The position numbers were made by a program, and so were the translations under genes. From Pollenia angustigena (lineage: Eukaryota; Arthropoda; Insecta; Diptera; Polleniidae), in contig OV884060.1 of the NCBI GenBank assembly GCA_930367215.1, positions 104,184,151 to 104,248,150 on the forward strand: a stretch of DNA of 64,000 nucleotides. The letters are read 5' to 3'. Each line of letters opens with the position of its first letter. Positions within the stretch are counted from its first letter, which is position 1. Positions 11,162 through 23,229 of this stretch are shown here, in pieces. A model generated the notes under the pieces. The model worked only from the letters and a program-made list of their open reading frames with translations, made no database searches and was not told the origin of the DNA.

Positions 11162-11833
11162 AACAAGTAAGAAAGTATAGTCGGTCAAGCCCGACTATAT
11201 GATACCCTACACCACAGTATTAAAAAATACATGATGCTTATATGTCCATATAAATATGGATTTATCTTTGTTTACATACTTTATTAAAATCGGTTTGAAA
11301 GTTTGTGAGAGGCGGAAATTGTCCCCTACCTCCCCTTGTGGTCCTATTTTTTAAAAACTGTATAGCTTATGTGTCCATATAGATATGGATCTATCTATGT
11401 TTTAAATTTCATTAAAATCGGTTTGAGAGGCACAAATTGCCCCTATCTCCTCTCGTGGTCCTATTTTTTAAAAATGCATTCCTTTAGTGTTCATAAAGAT
11501 ATAGCTATATCTATGTTTTAAATTTCATCAACATCGGTTAGATAGTTTCTGAGAGGAAGAAATTTCCCCCTATCTTCCCTCCTGGTCCTACGATTTGGCC
11601 CATTTTCAATAGGCTTGGTCCTTGTGCCAATAAGAACCTATGTCCCAAATTTGATCAAATTATCTCCAAAATTGCGACCTGTACTTTGCGCACAAGGTTA
11701 CATGGACAGCCAGCCAGCCAGCCAGCCTGCCAGCCAGCCAGCCGGACATCGCTAGTTCGACTCAGAAAGTGATTCTGATTCGATCGGTATACTTTGAGGT
11801 GGGTCTAGGACCACTATTGTGGTGTGGGTATAA
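11162..11833 (-). mobile_element. DINE-1/Helentron-like non-autonomous element
   Basis: On the minus strand it starts TTATACCCACACCAC and ends GGTGTAGGGTATCATA, hairpin GTCGG-gcttga-CCGAC, then ACTTTCTTACTTGTT. Paired subterminal TATACCC repeats, a 3' hairpin and an AACAAGT end (sense of the plus strand) are the DINE-1 pattern. A CCAGCCAGCCAGC run (11710-11745) lies in the 5' half. Copies at 11885 and 55275 share the GATCTATATCTATATGGACAC-type interior. Confidence 0.7.
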
Positions 11834-11884
11834 TTAAACAAGTTGTTTTGAATAAGTGGACTAATATAAGAAAATTGCAAAGTT

Positions 11885-12319
11885 AACAAGTAAGAAAGTA
11901 TAGTCGGTCAACCCGACCATATGATACCCTACACCACAGTATTTAAAAACACATCATGCTTATGTGTCCATGTAAATATGGATTTATCTATGTTTATAAA
12001 CTTCATGAAAATCGGTTTGAAAGTTTGTGAGAGGCAGAAATTGCCCCCTGCCTCCCCTTGTGGTCCTTTTTTTAAACTTTATAGCTATCAATGTTTTAAA
12101 TTTTATTAAAATCGGTTTGAGAAGCAGAAATTGACCCTATCTCCCTTCGTGGTCCGCCAGCCTGCCAGCCAGCCGGACGGACATCGTTATTTCGAATCAG
12201 AAAGTGATTCTGAGTCGACCGGTATACTTTAAGGTGGGTCTAGGAAAATATATTTTAAGGCGTTACACACATCAGCACAAATGCATAATACCCTCTCCAC
12301 TATTGTGGTGTGGGTATAA
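11885..12319 (-). mobile_element. DINE-1-like element, internally shortened copy
   Basis: Same ends and hairpin as the copy 50 bp upstream, in the same orientation, but with an internal deletion around 12085-12160. Two adjacent same-strand copies suggest tandem insertion, as reported for Helentron-type elements. Confidence 0.7.
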
Positions 12320-12379
12320 AAACGATAAAAAAAACATTTTCTTTTTTACAAATTATTTGTGGCCAAATCACGTCAGTCA

Positions 12380-13298
12380 GTATTGATTAGTGCTGGGATA
12401 CTATCGATATTTATCGATAGTTCAGATTTCACTATCGATATATCGATATTACTATCGACAGATAGTAATAGTTGTGCAGGAAAACTTTAATTATTTTTTT
12501 ATAAGGCTACAGTTCGTTGTTTTTATCACTTTATTGAATGTATGAGACGTATGTATATACGCACGTTATTTCAGATGGAAGTTTTTTAAAAATTGATAAG
12601 TACCTTTCTGGAGGAACCGAAGTAATAGGGACTATAAGATATTCCATTGCAACTTTAAAAAATTTTCTAAATTCTAAACCCAAAAAGGTAATCAATCTAG
12701 CGGACTTATCCTCTAATTTATTTACATTTTTTTACAACATCACCACAATATTTGACATTTCAGTCCCTATATAAACATGTAAAAATTTCGACTTAAAGAC
12801 CTTTTATTAGCAGTAAAAAGCACTGCTAAGCAATCCATACCACTTGCCATTCTTGCTGTTTGTATTCATTGCTGTAGTTCAGCGCGAATTAATAATCGCA
12901 AGTAAAAATTTGCAGCAAAAAACTGTGTGTTTATAGCTGCTGTTAGATGTCTTCATAGCTGGGGCCTGATGCTGGCAGTCGTGATCGAGTAATTTCTCGA
13001 TTCGAAAGCAATTTAAAATCTAATTATTTCTGTCAGTACTGAACGAATCGAAATTATTATAAAACATTAATTTGAGTTTCACAATACTGAAAAAATAATT
13101 TCGATTCGTTCAGTATCGACTGAAATAAAATTGCTTTCGAATCGAGAAAGTACTCGAACACGACTGCCAGAATTAGGCCCCTGTATTTTAATTAATAAAA
13201 ATATCGATATTTATATTTTTCCTATCGATATTTTCGATATTTTAAGACTATCGATAATATCGATAGTCTATCGATAGTTTCCCAGCACTAGTATTGAT
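12380..13298. mobile_element. hAT-type MITE with 8-bp TSD
   Basis: Element 12388-13290 begins TAGTGCTGGGA and ends TCCCAGCACTA, flanked by gtattgat at 12380-12387 and 13291-13298. The TSD fits the nTNNNNAn pattern of Ac-like hATs. Subterminal regions are packed with TATCGATA palindromes. No transposase. A longer relative with the same ends is 22424-31074. Confidence 0.85.
12961..13182. repeat. Nested inverted repeat inside the hAT MITE
   Basis: GGGGCCTGATGCTGGCAGTC at 12961 pairs with GACTGCCAGAATTAGGCCCC ending at about 13182. A second palindromic layer is built on CTCGATTCGAAAGCAATTT and GAACGAATCGAAATTATT. Probably a foldback MITE inserted in the host MITE; no TSD was made out. Confidence 0.6.
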
Positions 13299-13361
13299 TA
13301 AAATGGCAATTAATTAAGATCAGTATCGACTACCGTAATTTGACTTATTATTTGTAAAAAA

Positions 13362-13541
13362 GTTGCTAAGTCGGTATTCACACTATGAAAGTTTTTTTTT
13401 TTTTTTTTTTTTTTTTTAGAAAGTCTGTGTTTTTTGGTGAGAGGGGCAGAGAACATGCTTTTCTTCTCTTATCTCTCACCCATAAACTCAGACTTTTCGA
13501 ACGAAAACTTTCACTAGTGTGAACCCACACTTGGTTGCTAA
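13362..13541. mobile_element. Small MITE with gttgcta flanks
   Basis: Inverted ends GTATTCACACTATGAAAG and CTTTCACTAGTGTGAAC, with an inner pair AAAGTCTGTG / CTCAGACTTT. The flanks carry gttgctaa at 13362-13369 and 13534-13541, a plausible TSD. A 28-base T run lies at the left. Confidence 0.5.
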
Positions 13542-13770
13542 ATCCAACTTTGCTATCGATTTGTAAAACAAAATATTGAATGTCGTGTAGGTAGTAAATA
13601 AATTAAAATATCTTCATATTTCTGTATAAATAATTTTCCCTCACCCTTTACATGTTTTTATTGCTTTTAAGCTAAAATGGCGTTAAAGCGATGTTCTGAC
13701 TGCTTGACTATCTAAACTTTTCATGAAAAAAAAACTAATCAGAGCCAGTCACAATACCCAATATTTTATT

Positions 13771-14229
13771 AAGGTGGTTTTAGACGACATGTTTTTAGCC
13801 GTGTGCTTGTCAAATTTCCCACTGCATTCATGTCGTGTAAAAGTAGAAAAAAATATGCTTCTGTAAATGTCAGCTCAAATTTGCAGTGTAAAAAGTTTCA
13901 ATTAGAGCGTATTCTATTTTAACTGTTTTGCAAGTCATTTGTTTGTGGCGGCAAGTTTTCATTAACATTTTATAACACACACTCTTAAAAAAACAAAATT
14001 ATTTTATTAACTGAAATAAACTTAAAAGTGAACAGAAATATTAATCAGTTCATAATTTGCTGTTGTGGACGATTTAAGGTTATGCCAGATGAAACTAAAA
14101 ACGAACGTGTGAAAGCAAAAATTATATTGTACCTTCTGTATTTATTAATATTGAAAGACATGCGTAATAACAAATGCATTTTACATCTGGCAAAGCCACT
14201 GCAAAATACATGTCGTCTAAAACCACCTT
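13771..14229. mobile_element. PIF/Harbinger-type MITE, ACGACATG family
   Basis: Ends AAGGTGGTTTTAGACGACAT and its inverse ATGTCGTCTAAAACCACCTT, with TTA beside each end, fitting 3-bp TWA target duplication. Interior blocks (TGTCAAATTTCCCACTGCA, TTTCAATTAGAGCGT) are shared with 24113-24372 and 47961-48569. Confidence 0.65.
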
Positions 14230-15437
14230 TACTTAATAGTCGAGAACTAGTAGTTTAAATTTTTCAAATATAAAATAAAAATCGTACAGAGAAACAGAGT
14301 GACCAATATGACGGACAGACAAGGACTTATTGTACAAATGTACGAATAAATGGTGAGAGATTTAGGTGGTCGATTCTATCAATATTATTTAACTGTGCAA
14401 TTGAGCGTATTATGACGTTGATTTTATTTCACTACGACAATAGTGTCAATTGAAAATAAAAATTTAAATCTTCCACCTCCCAACCGCCCTTTCCTACCAC
14501 ACATTGCATCCTGCAACAGATTATAAAATTTTTGTATCTATCTCTCTAAGCAGTTAACAGTAACTCACCCATACAATCATACATACATTTGCGTGAGTTT
14601 GTGTGTGTGTAGTGTATAAAATCTAAAGTTGTGTTTCCTTTATTTTATTTGATATTTTCTATTTTTATGGTTTGTTTTAAAATGTGACATAATCTCTAAA
14701 TGGCTTTTTGGTACATTAATTCCGATCGAAAAACTTTTAAACTCTTAAAGTGCACGGAGAAAAAAAAGAACATTTAAATGAGAAATGCATTTGAAAATGG
14801 ATCTCTCTACTTAAGGCAGCATGTTGTCGAAATTCACAAAAAAAAAAAAACTGGTGAGTGTTTATGGTTCCCGCAGCTTGATTTCACAAATTTATAACTG
14901 CAATTTAAGACTCACTAAATATAAATAAAACTACAATATTTACCGTCCTATGGAAAGGGGTTATCATCTGCCTTAAAAATGTAGCCGCACATTGTTTTTT
15001 GAAGTCATTCTTTTAAATATTCCCATTGACATGAACAGAGGACAGTGTTGCCCGAAGTTTTTTTTTTAAACGGCCTATGCAATAAAAGATATCCGATTTT
15101 CTTCCAATTTTGTACACAATATTAGGCCAATAATACAATATTTAATCAAGAGAAAATATCGATTAACAAACCTACAAAGTTTTTCTGCCCAATTTTTTAT
15201 TTTGTTCTCTAAATATTATAAAAACTTTAATTTTAAAGAATTTTTCTAGTTTAAAAATTCGAATTTTAAGGGGAGTTAAAGGAACATATCGTCCCCTCAA
15301 TAAAACAATATTGTATACGAATGTAAGCCATTAATTTTTATTGCATAATAAGAATCTACATAACTGATTCCACATGTGGTCAAAATTTGGTGAAATTCTA
15401 CTTCCACAAAGTGGGTCAAAAGATCAATTGAAATATC
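14230..15437. other. Gene-free stretch
   Basis: AT-rich DNA with a TGTGTGTG run near 14600 and short A or T runs. No frame or repeat I can support. Confidence 0.4.
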
Positions 15438-15706
15438 AGTCTGTGTTCATACGGCTCATGTCTTATTGACAAGATTGCTACTTAATAGGCGAGAGGGACG
15501 AGGGGAAAAGAAACGAGTACACAGATGCATGTACTGTCTTTACGTTTTGCTTTTTCATTCGTTGTTTAATTTTGTTATTGTTTTCAATATCAAAAAAGCA
15601 CATGTCGTCAACATGACATGAATCATTTGAACGCCAGCCAATTCATGATCAAAGAAGAAAAAGGAAGAATCTTGTCAATAAGACATGAGCCGTATGAACA
15701 CAGACT
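15438..15706. mobile_element. MITE with ~39-bp inverted ends
   Basis: AGTCTGTGTTCATACGGCTC at 15438 continues to about 15476 and is exactly inverted at 15668-15706. The core TCTTATTGACAAGAT and GGCGAGAGGGACGAG interior relate it to 21559-21700. Confidence 0.7.
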
Positions 15707-16299
15707 TAGCGTATAATTGCGTGTTTGAAATTTTAAATTAATAATTGTGTAAGTGCAGGTATGGTGTTTCAATTAGTTGTTACTCTGAATATAATTTCAA
15801 AGAAAAATAGTGAATAAAAAGCATACACTATTGTTATTATTCATTATTTTTATTATTTCATAACAAAATAAAATTGAAAAATTACGTATATTGATATACA
15901 CAATCGATTATTTTCTGATATACAGTAGACGCTCCCTTATATGAACTAATTCAGACTGGGCCTGTTTACTAAATGGAAAAGTTCACACAATCGAGACAAT
16001 ATAAAATAAGTATTTCAAATCATTTTTAATATGTGTACATACATAACCTATATTAAGTTTTTATTTTAAATTAGTTTGTTAATAATAAATATACATGAAA
16101 GTAGTTGGTAATATTTTTTTGCATTAAGGGAGTTCTGTAATGCCTTGTCCCTGCATTTTCGCAATGCCAAATATCATTATCAGATATATTATTTTCACTC
16201 CAAGCAATAAATTTACAATCACCAACCATCTTATAAATTTTCCTTTGCATTCGTATATACACATTTACTAGCTTATTTCGGGGAAGAACAGACTTCTGA

Positions 16300-16891
16300 T
16301 AAAGGGTGTTTTATATAGAGTGAAACAAGTTTAAATCATAATAAAACAAGGAAATATATTTTTAATATCAATGAAACGGGCTTTATTGGAAAAAAATTGT
16401 TTGAAATTTAAATATGATTTCTGCCATGTGGCCGCCACGGCTGGCGTGTAGAAGGCGCCAATTTTCAACAACTTTTCGCATTCTGTCCATCTTCGTTTTT
16501 GAAGACATATGGGCCAATGACTCAGCCAGCCCATAAAGCGCACCAAACAGTAATTTTTGTGGATGTAATGGTGTTTCGACAAAAGCTTGTGGATTCTACT
16601 CAATCCAAATGCGACAATTCTGCTTATTTACGTACCCATTCAACGGAAAAAAAATTTCGAGTGGAAATTCAAAATCAATATCAGTTAATGCTTAAGCACA
16701 TTCGCCGAATTATTTTGATTAACAGTTTCAACAATTTACGCGTTGCTCGATTCATAATAAGTCATAAGTCCATTCATAATGAAATTTCAAAGCAAACTTA
16801 ACAAAAATTAACTATCAGCTGTTAAATGGGTGCTCCAATCCAAGCAGTGATGCCAACTCAAAGTTGTGATACTCTAAAAAAACACCCATTA
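16300..16891 (-). mobile_element. Internally deleted DD41D-type mariner
   Basis: Inverted ends AAAGGGTGTTTTATATAGAG and CTCTAAAAAAACACCCATTA with TA at each edge. Read on the minus strand the interior encodes pieces of the transposase seen at 54 kb: VNKQNCRIW, then LHPQK, ALWAG, VIGPYVFKNEDG, then directly the C-terminal RGGHMAEIIFKF. The catalytic core between GPYVFKNEDG and the C-terminus is missing and stops are present, so it is a non-autonomous derivative. Confidence 0.75.
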
Positions 16892-17397
16892 CCAAAAATC
16901 AATGGTTGCAAGTTGTTCACATAATAGAGATAGGTTGTGTTCACTCTTTAGAACCTCATGTGTAAAAATTTTGTTGTTCACTATTCTGCATGTTCATATA
17001 ACTGGGTATTCATAACACCGAGCGTCTACTGTATTACTGTTTTCCCAGATGTCTAATAACACAAAAATTATAAACTCCATATCTCGAAATGACAAAAAAA
17101 TTATACACTATTGTTTTATTAAGGGGACGATATACGGGTGTATTCTAGAATCCGAATCCAATCGAAAATGGATTACTTCAGCATTTTTGGTGTTCTGCAT
17201 TTCACATCCACATGTTTTTTTTGTTTTCAATTAGAGTAGTAAGGGGTTGCTGAAAGTAAAATGAATCGAATTTTGTTGTTTTTTTATATTTATCGACCTT
17301 TTTCTACTATATTAATGTTTTTTGGGATTACCAAACAGGCTTTCAAGGTCTAATTATTTTCTATATGTAAATAAAAGATTTATTTCATATTTTCCTC

Positions 17398-17435
17398 CGA
17401 CGTTTCGTAGGCTGTTTTCCTACTTCTTCAGGGAT
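17398..17435 (-). ncRNA. Hammerhead-ribozyme-like motif of Penelope end
   Basis: Minus strand: TCC, CTGAAGA (core; position 7 is free), one extra A, stem GTAGG/CCTAC with loop aaaacag, GAAA, a minimal stem III C-G/U, cleavage-type triplet GTC, then GGA pairing with the initial TCC. Penelope-like elements are known to carry such ribozymes. The extra A after CTGAAGA departs from consensus and may inactivate it. Confidence 0.55.
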
Positions 17436-17712
17436 TATTTTTATTGAAATCTGGCAACAACAAATTATAAAAAGCAATAATATTCAGTACATTAACATCA
17501 AAAAAATACAATTACATTTAAAGAACAATTTAACTTACATAAAATCTTGAATTTGTATTTACATTATAATTTCTAATTTAAATGTGGTTTTAAACAATAC
17601 ACACAGTACAATTAAACACACAAATAAAACAAAAATATAAATGTATAATTAATAAAAAATATCACAGTTAAACTTTTCCTAATGTCAGTATCACAGTTGA
17701 AAATGGACTAAA

Positions 17713-18188
17713 TTATAATATTGCAATCGTGTAATTTGCATTCGTTCGGTCTTTGTCATCTTTTTTGTTCACAGCTGTATTAAGTCTCTCCTGTATTCGT
17801 AAGCTTTCCAGCGTAAATCTTCTGTTTACCCTCCGCTCTACGTCTAGTACTTTAACATCGTTTAGATTTGGTGTGTGCTTATTATCAATGCAATGTAGGG
17901 CTAAAGCTGTTGAGTATTTTAATTTGTCAATGTCTGCTTTATGTTCGTTTATCCTAGTAGCTAAATTTCTTTTGGTTGTTCCAACATACACTTTACCGCA
18001 TGTTTCGTCATTATTACCCTCACATTTAATTTCGTACACGACATTGCTACGATCATAGTTTTCAATTTTGGTTTTTGTTTGTGTAAAAAGTGTGCTAATT
18101 GTTTTATTGGGTTTATGAGCTAATGATATTGTTTCATCTTCTATTATCTCCTTCATTTGTTTACTCTCTGTCAGTTTTGGTATATATG
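17713..18188 (-). pseudogene. Penelope GIY-YIG endonuclease domain
   Basis: C-terminal part of the Penelope polyprotein. The VVYEIKC segment, a CGKVYVGTTKRNLATRINEH block and the downstream cysteine/histidine positions (ALHCIDNKH) fit the GIY-YIG fold: Y in VYE, YVG, the catalytic R in the following helix. It ends at a stop at 17713. The upstream frame is broken only by the hAT; excising the hAT with one TSD copy joins it in frame to the linker that reads from 19786 upward. An earlier slip in an A run near 20010 breaks the RT frame, so the protein as a whole is dead. Confidence 0.8.
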
Positions 18189-19793
18189 CAGTGTTACCAC
18201 CAGCAAGATCCAAAATTACACTTGAGATGAAGCAAAATTACCCGATTTAAATGAAATTACACCTGATATAAAATTTAAATTTTATTTAATAAAAAGACAT
18301 TTACAAAGAAGCAAAAACAAAACAAACTCATTAAAACATGATCAATATTAGTCAAACTGTTAATTTTATTTAGTTGACAAAAATAGCATTAAAGACTTAA
18401 AAAAAAATTAATAAAACATAAAATACAACTGCTAAAATAATGAGTTTAACTTCCACATTTGGTGGATATATCTTGGGAAGGTTTAAAATGTTTCTTGTCA
18501 TTGCTTTATAATGGATGCTTTTTAGCCCCATAGAGCTTACGAAAGGTTAGCCGTCCAGCGAACTGTCATATTATTTTCACTTTTTGATCAGGCACATCAT
18601 CATGAATAGATTCATGCTTAAACAACGCCACCAAATTATCCAAATAAACTTCGAAAACCAGCCATCGATTTTCGCAACTTAAAGGTGACTTCATGATTTA
18701 AATGACGCAACTTTTTTCACAAATGAAGGCGATGTGACACTTATTGATTGTTTTCCGTATCGCTGTGAAGTCAGTGGCTAATGCTGATAAACCAGCAACA
18801 ATCGGTGTCTTGGAGGTCAACATTGTTAATTTTATTCGAAAAATAGAAACAAAATTGGACGACTGCAATGCGTTTCGTCAAGGACATGCGCGGTGTCTAT
18901 TTGTTTTAGATCAGTTTCAAATCGTAATGCCGTGTATCAATCTTTGATTAAAATTATTTTTTTTTTGTGTTTACATTTTAAGTTTCATGGTCTTAAAAAA
19001 TACCCTTTATACCTTATTTAGTAAACAAAATGCCTGCAGAGTTTTATACAACTATCCCTTTCGTAGTTCAGTTTTACAACTGTAAAGGGCGTTAAATATT
19101 CTTTAAACTAAAGCATTAAAAAGTAGCAAGATAGAAATAAAATTTATTATATTTTGCAATATTGGAAACATATCTTCCCCCAGGCAAATTTTTAGTTTGA
19201 ATAATTTTTTTCAATAAACTTCAGGTTCTAAATCACTATGACAACCATCTTTATCCAAATCTAACTGTGCTACCTAAATAAGAGCGGAAGCGTTTTTTGT
19301 ATGTCAAAACTTCTCATTTGCATACAATTTATACGAAACAAACCATTAGAACGAAAATTAGAAACCACCCGGCTGATAAATCTTATTTGACAGATCGCTA
19401 TGTCGGTTTGTTTTATTGAAATTGTATTTAAATAAAATTTTCATGTTTAAAAAAACGCTTGCCGCTTCTGTTTAGGTTGTTCAGTAAGGATCCATCTTGT
19501 GACATTCATTACCAAACATTTGAAAATATATGTATGTTTAACGAATGAAGTCGTTTCTTAAAAAGAAACCGAGAATTTGGTTCAGAAGGCTGTGCATTTC
19601 TTAGCAACAATATTTAAAATGAAATAAATGTCATCACTGAAATCGAATCTTGATTTTATTTGGGCATCTGAAGTAAAAATTTAAAATTACACCTGAATTA
19701 CACCTAAGAGAAATTACCCATGCTCTACCCACGACCGTAAAAATTATACCAAATTCGGGTAATTACCCACAAAGTGGCAACACTGTATATATG
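18181..19793. mobile_element. hAT element inside Penelope, 8-bp TSD
   Basis: Element 18189-19785 begins CAGTGTTACCAC and ends GTGGCAACACTG, with TSD tatatatg at 18181-18188 and 19786-19793. Subterminal motifs AAATTACACCTGA and GGGTAATTACCC are repeated near both ends. The interior 18440-18950 has balanced composition but only broken frames; I do not recognise a transposase. Confidence 0.85.
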
Positions 19794-20499
19794 AGAGACT
19801 GTAAAATCGTTTGGTGATGCCAGATGCATTATTTATAGTTTGTTCCCGAGTTTCTTCATTTGTTGCTTTGGTAATTAGGTTATTTATAATATTCATTGGA
19901 TAATTATTAGACGTCAAAATATTTGTAATTATTTTTAAGTTTTTGTCTTTAAATTTAGTATCACTTAATTGATCAACTTTTTTAATTAAATTTATCGCGG
20001 TATTGATTTTTTTTGTTTCATTGGTTGTGTGGAGTGATAATTAATTAAACGTCCGGATGCGACCGATTTTGTAAACCAATCCGTAATGAGTTTATTATCC
20101 TCTCTATAGATTTTCATATCTAAGTAGGATATGGCATTATGTTGTTCCTTTTCAATAGTGAATTTAAGTTTCTTATGGTAGCCGTTAAAGGTATTTAATA
20201 TTTCTTCTTCGTCGTTTTTCCTAATAATGGCAAATAGGTCATCAACGTATTTAGTTATTAGTTTTATGTTTACATTTTTATCTTTAAGTTCTTGTGTAGC
20301 TTTCTCCAGCAAAGTGTCCAGAACTATGTCTGCTATCGTTGGTGACAAAGGATTGCCCATAGGCATACCATACGTCTGGTTATAAAAAGTATCCCCGTAT
20401 ATAAAATAATTGTTATCTTTTAAACAAAATTTGAGTAAATCAAGAAATTGAGACCTAGGTATTTTTGTATGGTTTTGCAGTACAATTCCAATGGGTCAT
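19786..20499 (-). pseudogene. Penelope reverse transcriptase, C-terminal part
   Basis: Read on the minus strand from 20499: LQNHTKIPRS, then GDTFYNQTYGMPMGNPLSP, the catalytic box YVDDLFAI and SYLDMKI of the palm/thumb region, then a linker ending GITKRFYSL. The first in-frame Met near 20366 is internal, since the frame stays open about 45 codons upstream of it. A one-base indel in an A run near 20010 shifts the frame between HSTQPMKQK and the linker. The N-terminal half of the RT is missing (5' truncation). Confidence 0.8.
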
Positions 20500-21269
20500 G
20501 ATGTTACTAATGGCTAAATGAATGAATGAATTTTATTCTAATATGTGATAACATTTTAAACAAAAAAAAATTTTGTTTTTAGTTTTAAAAAAATTCAAAA
20601 TTTTATATGAAAATTTTCTCAACGCAAGGTGAAGTGAACAACAAAATTACCCCCTAAATGTTCATTATCCAATTAAATCTAAAATATATCGTTACATAAA
20701 ACTTAAAGGCTTTTTCATTGATATTGATGCAAATCACGTTGAGTTGTATGGTTTACAACTCAACTTAGTTGATATTTAGTATAAATTTTGCGGATTCAAA
20801 AAATTTTTCGTTTTCAATTCGAGTCAAAACCTAGAACATACATGATATATATAGATATTAGAGTGTCCCTAATTACCCGCTAATTTGTGATCAGTTATTC
20901 CAATGAACCGATGCCATTTCAGGAATATTATTTGTAAAGACTTATTAATTATGTATTCCCAAACATAATACCAGAGTGCTTCTAGAGCAGCTTCTGAAAT
21001 AAACACTGAGTCGCACATGCTCAATTGACATCTACGAGAGACCCTTTGCCCCTTTTTGGAGAGGAAACACAAAATTGTGGGCTTTGATCTTGATGATTTT
21101 CAACAGAAATTTAGTGACACGGTTGTTATATTTTCCATTTCCAGTCTTTTTCTTTCTGTTAGTATCCGGAGTTTTGTTCTTTCTTCTTTTATCCATGGAT
21201 TCCAATCCACCAGGGAGAGTATTCTATTAGATTCCTGTTACCGCTGCAAAAAAATTGTCTTCATTGATT

Positions 21270-21557
21270 TTCAATAACTGTTGTTTATTGTTGATGTGTT
21301 TTGTTTAAACTTTGATATTATTACAAGTAGAACTGTTGCTATAATTTTTATACGTTTAACAGTTTTATTTGGTTTAATAAATTTAGTTTTTCTAAAATCT
21401 TTATGGATGAAGTTTCCTGATGATCTGGCCTAAGCAACCAGTGAAATGCGCATAGCATATCCCATCAACAATAAATTTCAAGTGTTTTTGTCAAGAATAA
21501 AAACTGGGAATTAAGCACGAATAACAAAATCTTTTGAAATTAAGATTTTCAATAAGA
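21270..21557 (+). repeat. Dispersed repeat H, hammerhead-like copy
   Basis: Contains CTGATGA (21417-21423), stem CTGG/CCAG with loop cctaagcaa, GAAA (21443-21446) and ATG-CG-CAT followed by A. The flanks, from ATTGTTGATGTGTTTTGTTT to the TGGGAATTAAGCACG block, are shared with 25330-25500, 35270-35570 and 48650-48820. Confidence 0.7.
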
Positions 21558-21558
21558 C

Positions 21559-21700
21559 CCAATTCACACGTTGCAAGTCTTATTGATCATCTTGCTACTT
21601 TATAACGAGAGTGACGAGTGGAAAAGAAACGTTTCTCTCTCACTCTCTCTCGCCTATAAGGTAGCAAGCTTATCAATAAGACTTGCAACGTGTGAATTGG
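21559..21700. mobile_element. MITE related to 15438-15706
   Basis: CCAATTCACACGTTGCAAGT at 21559 is inverted as ACTTGCAACGTGTGAATTGG ending at 21700. It shares TCTTATTGAT and the CTTGCTACTT/GAGAGTGACGAG interior with the 15-kb MITE. Confidence 0.7.
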
Positions 21701-22503
21701 CACTAACTTTAAGCCAGCAACGATCGATGATAAAAATAAATTTTCCTTATCTTTAAGCACCTAAGAGATATTAAAATTTTTCAAACTCTGGAATTTCACT
21801 AATTTTTCTACAGGTTTTTTCTCAACAACACATGCCCCTCTTTAGTTAGATCTCTTTTTTACCATAAAAAAGTAAAACATCAATTTTTAAGTCTAAAAAC
21901 AGTACGACAAAAGAAAACCCGTTTAATTCTAATTTTAAGGCACCGTCGCTTTGGGAAGGCGTGGAATTACATAAGAATTGCATTTATGTCAAATAGAAAA
22001 AAATTAGCGGGTACCGTGTCAATATTTCAAAAATTTTAAAAATTAGGGACACATAGATATATAAGTTTTATATATAAGTATGTGTGAATTGAAACCGAAG
22101 AAAGTCTTGCATTCCGAAACGCACCCATTTAAACACTTAATAATGTCATACGTCCCTAAACGTATAATAGCAGTTATCGATGCTCAAACAAAGGCAATGT
22201 GTGCATCAATAATTTTGTGATGCTTTGTTGACATTTTTTTTGTATCGAAACAGTAGTAAAACCCCATCACTGCAATGTGTTTCCATTTTTAAATTGGCAG
22301 GCGTTGAGAATTAAGAACAAGTAAAATAGCACCAGGCGGCGCTGTGGGTTTGTGTTTTATTTGAGACATCGTGCAATAAAAATTGTAACCGTCGTTTATT
22401 AATTAATTTACCCGTATTTCCATTAGTGCTGGGAAAATTTTTATAGTACTTTCGATGCTACCAATAGTCTTAAAATATCGATATTATAATTCAAAATACA
22501 GCT

Positions 22504-23229
22504 ATGAAAACATTTAACAGGAGCTTTAGTCAGTTTATCGCCGCAAGTTTACTTGCTAATAATTCAAATATAACAGGTGGTATTGATCCCCAGAGGTCTC
22601 CCACAGGGGTCAATTCTCAGTCCACTAATGATCTACCGAAACAACTTCGTTTTTGTAATAAACAGATGTATGCTGAAGATGTTCAGTTATACCTTAGCAG
22701 AGCCAAGGAATTAATCGTCTCCAAGTTAAATGAACTGAATTCTGACTTGAACAATATTTTTGTGTGGGCTTTTGCAAATGGTTTAAAAATAAATCCAAAC
22801 AAGTCAATATTCTTGGCAATTTCTAGAAATAACACAAGAACGGAAAATGAATTTAATGTTTCAATTAGACAATCAAGAATTGAACTCGCAAATACCGCAA
22901 AAAATTTAGGTGTAGATTTCAACCAAACTTTAACTTTGTCATACCATATTAATTAGGTATGTGTTAAAATATACGGTATGTTACGTAATTTGTGGGCCAC
23001 TCAACATTTCACATTGTTAGCAAAAATTTATCTTCTGCCTACTCTATTATATGGCTCTGAAATCTTTGCTGGATGCTCCTCTATAGATAAGAGAAAGCTC
23101 AACAACACTTATAATAACATTATTCGGTATGTTTTCGATTTAAAAAGATTTGACAGAGTTGCGGAATTCTCAAAGAGATTTATGGATTTTTCTTTCAATA
23201 ACCAAATAAAAATGAAATGTCTCATTTTT
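22504..23229 (+). pseudogene. Non-LTR retrotransposon reverse transcriptase relic, part 1
   Basis: The reading frame shows NDLPKQLRFCNKQMYAEDVQLY, i.e. the RT catalytic YADD box mutated to YAED, followed by WAFANGLKINPNKS and NLGVDF, then after a stop near 22956 the TYLLPTLLYGSE-like and YNNIIRYVFDLKRFDRV motifs of the C-terminal region. The upstream GVPQGS region is scrambled. The order and motifs are those of Jockey/CR1-type non-LTR elements. It is interrupted at 23230 by a DINE-1-like element and resumes at 24656. Confidence 0.75.

Larger units (their letters stand above)
17390..20500 (-). mobile_element. Penelope-like retroelement, 5'-truncated and split
   Basis: Minus-strand element with reverse transcriptase (20499 to 19786), linker and GIY-YIG nuclease (18188 to 17713), followed by a 3' terminal region with a hammerhead-like motif (17398-17435). 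A 1597-bp hAT interrupts it at 18189-19785. An in-frame stop upstream of 20499 and loss of homology mark 5' truncation. The order RT then GIY-YIG is diagnostic of Penelope-like elements. Confidence 0.85.
20851..22060. mobile_element. hAT-like element with atagatat TSD
   Basis: TAGAGTGTCCCTAATT starts at 20859 and the right end AATTAGGGACAC finishes at 22052; atagatat occurs at 20851-20858 and 22053-22060. The left end has four extra bases relative to the right. Inside are a hammerhead-like dispersed repeat (21270-21557) and a MITE (21559-21700). No transposase. Confidence 0.6.

Noticed and set aside
16499..16801. 100-codon plus-strand frame
   Set aside because: It is the antisense of the decayed mariner transposase at 16300-16891.
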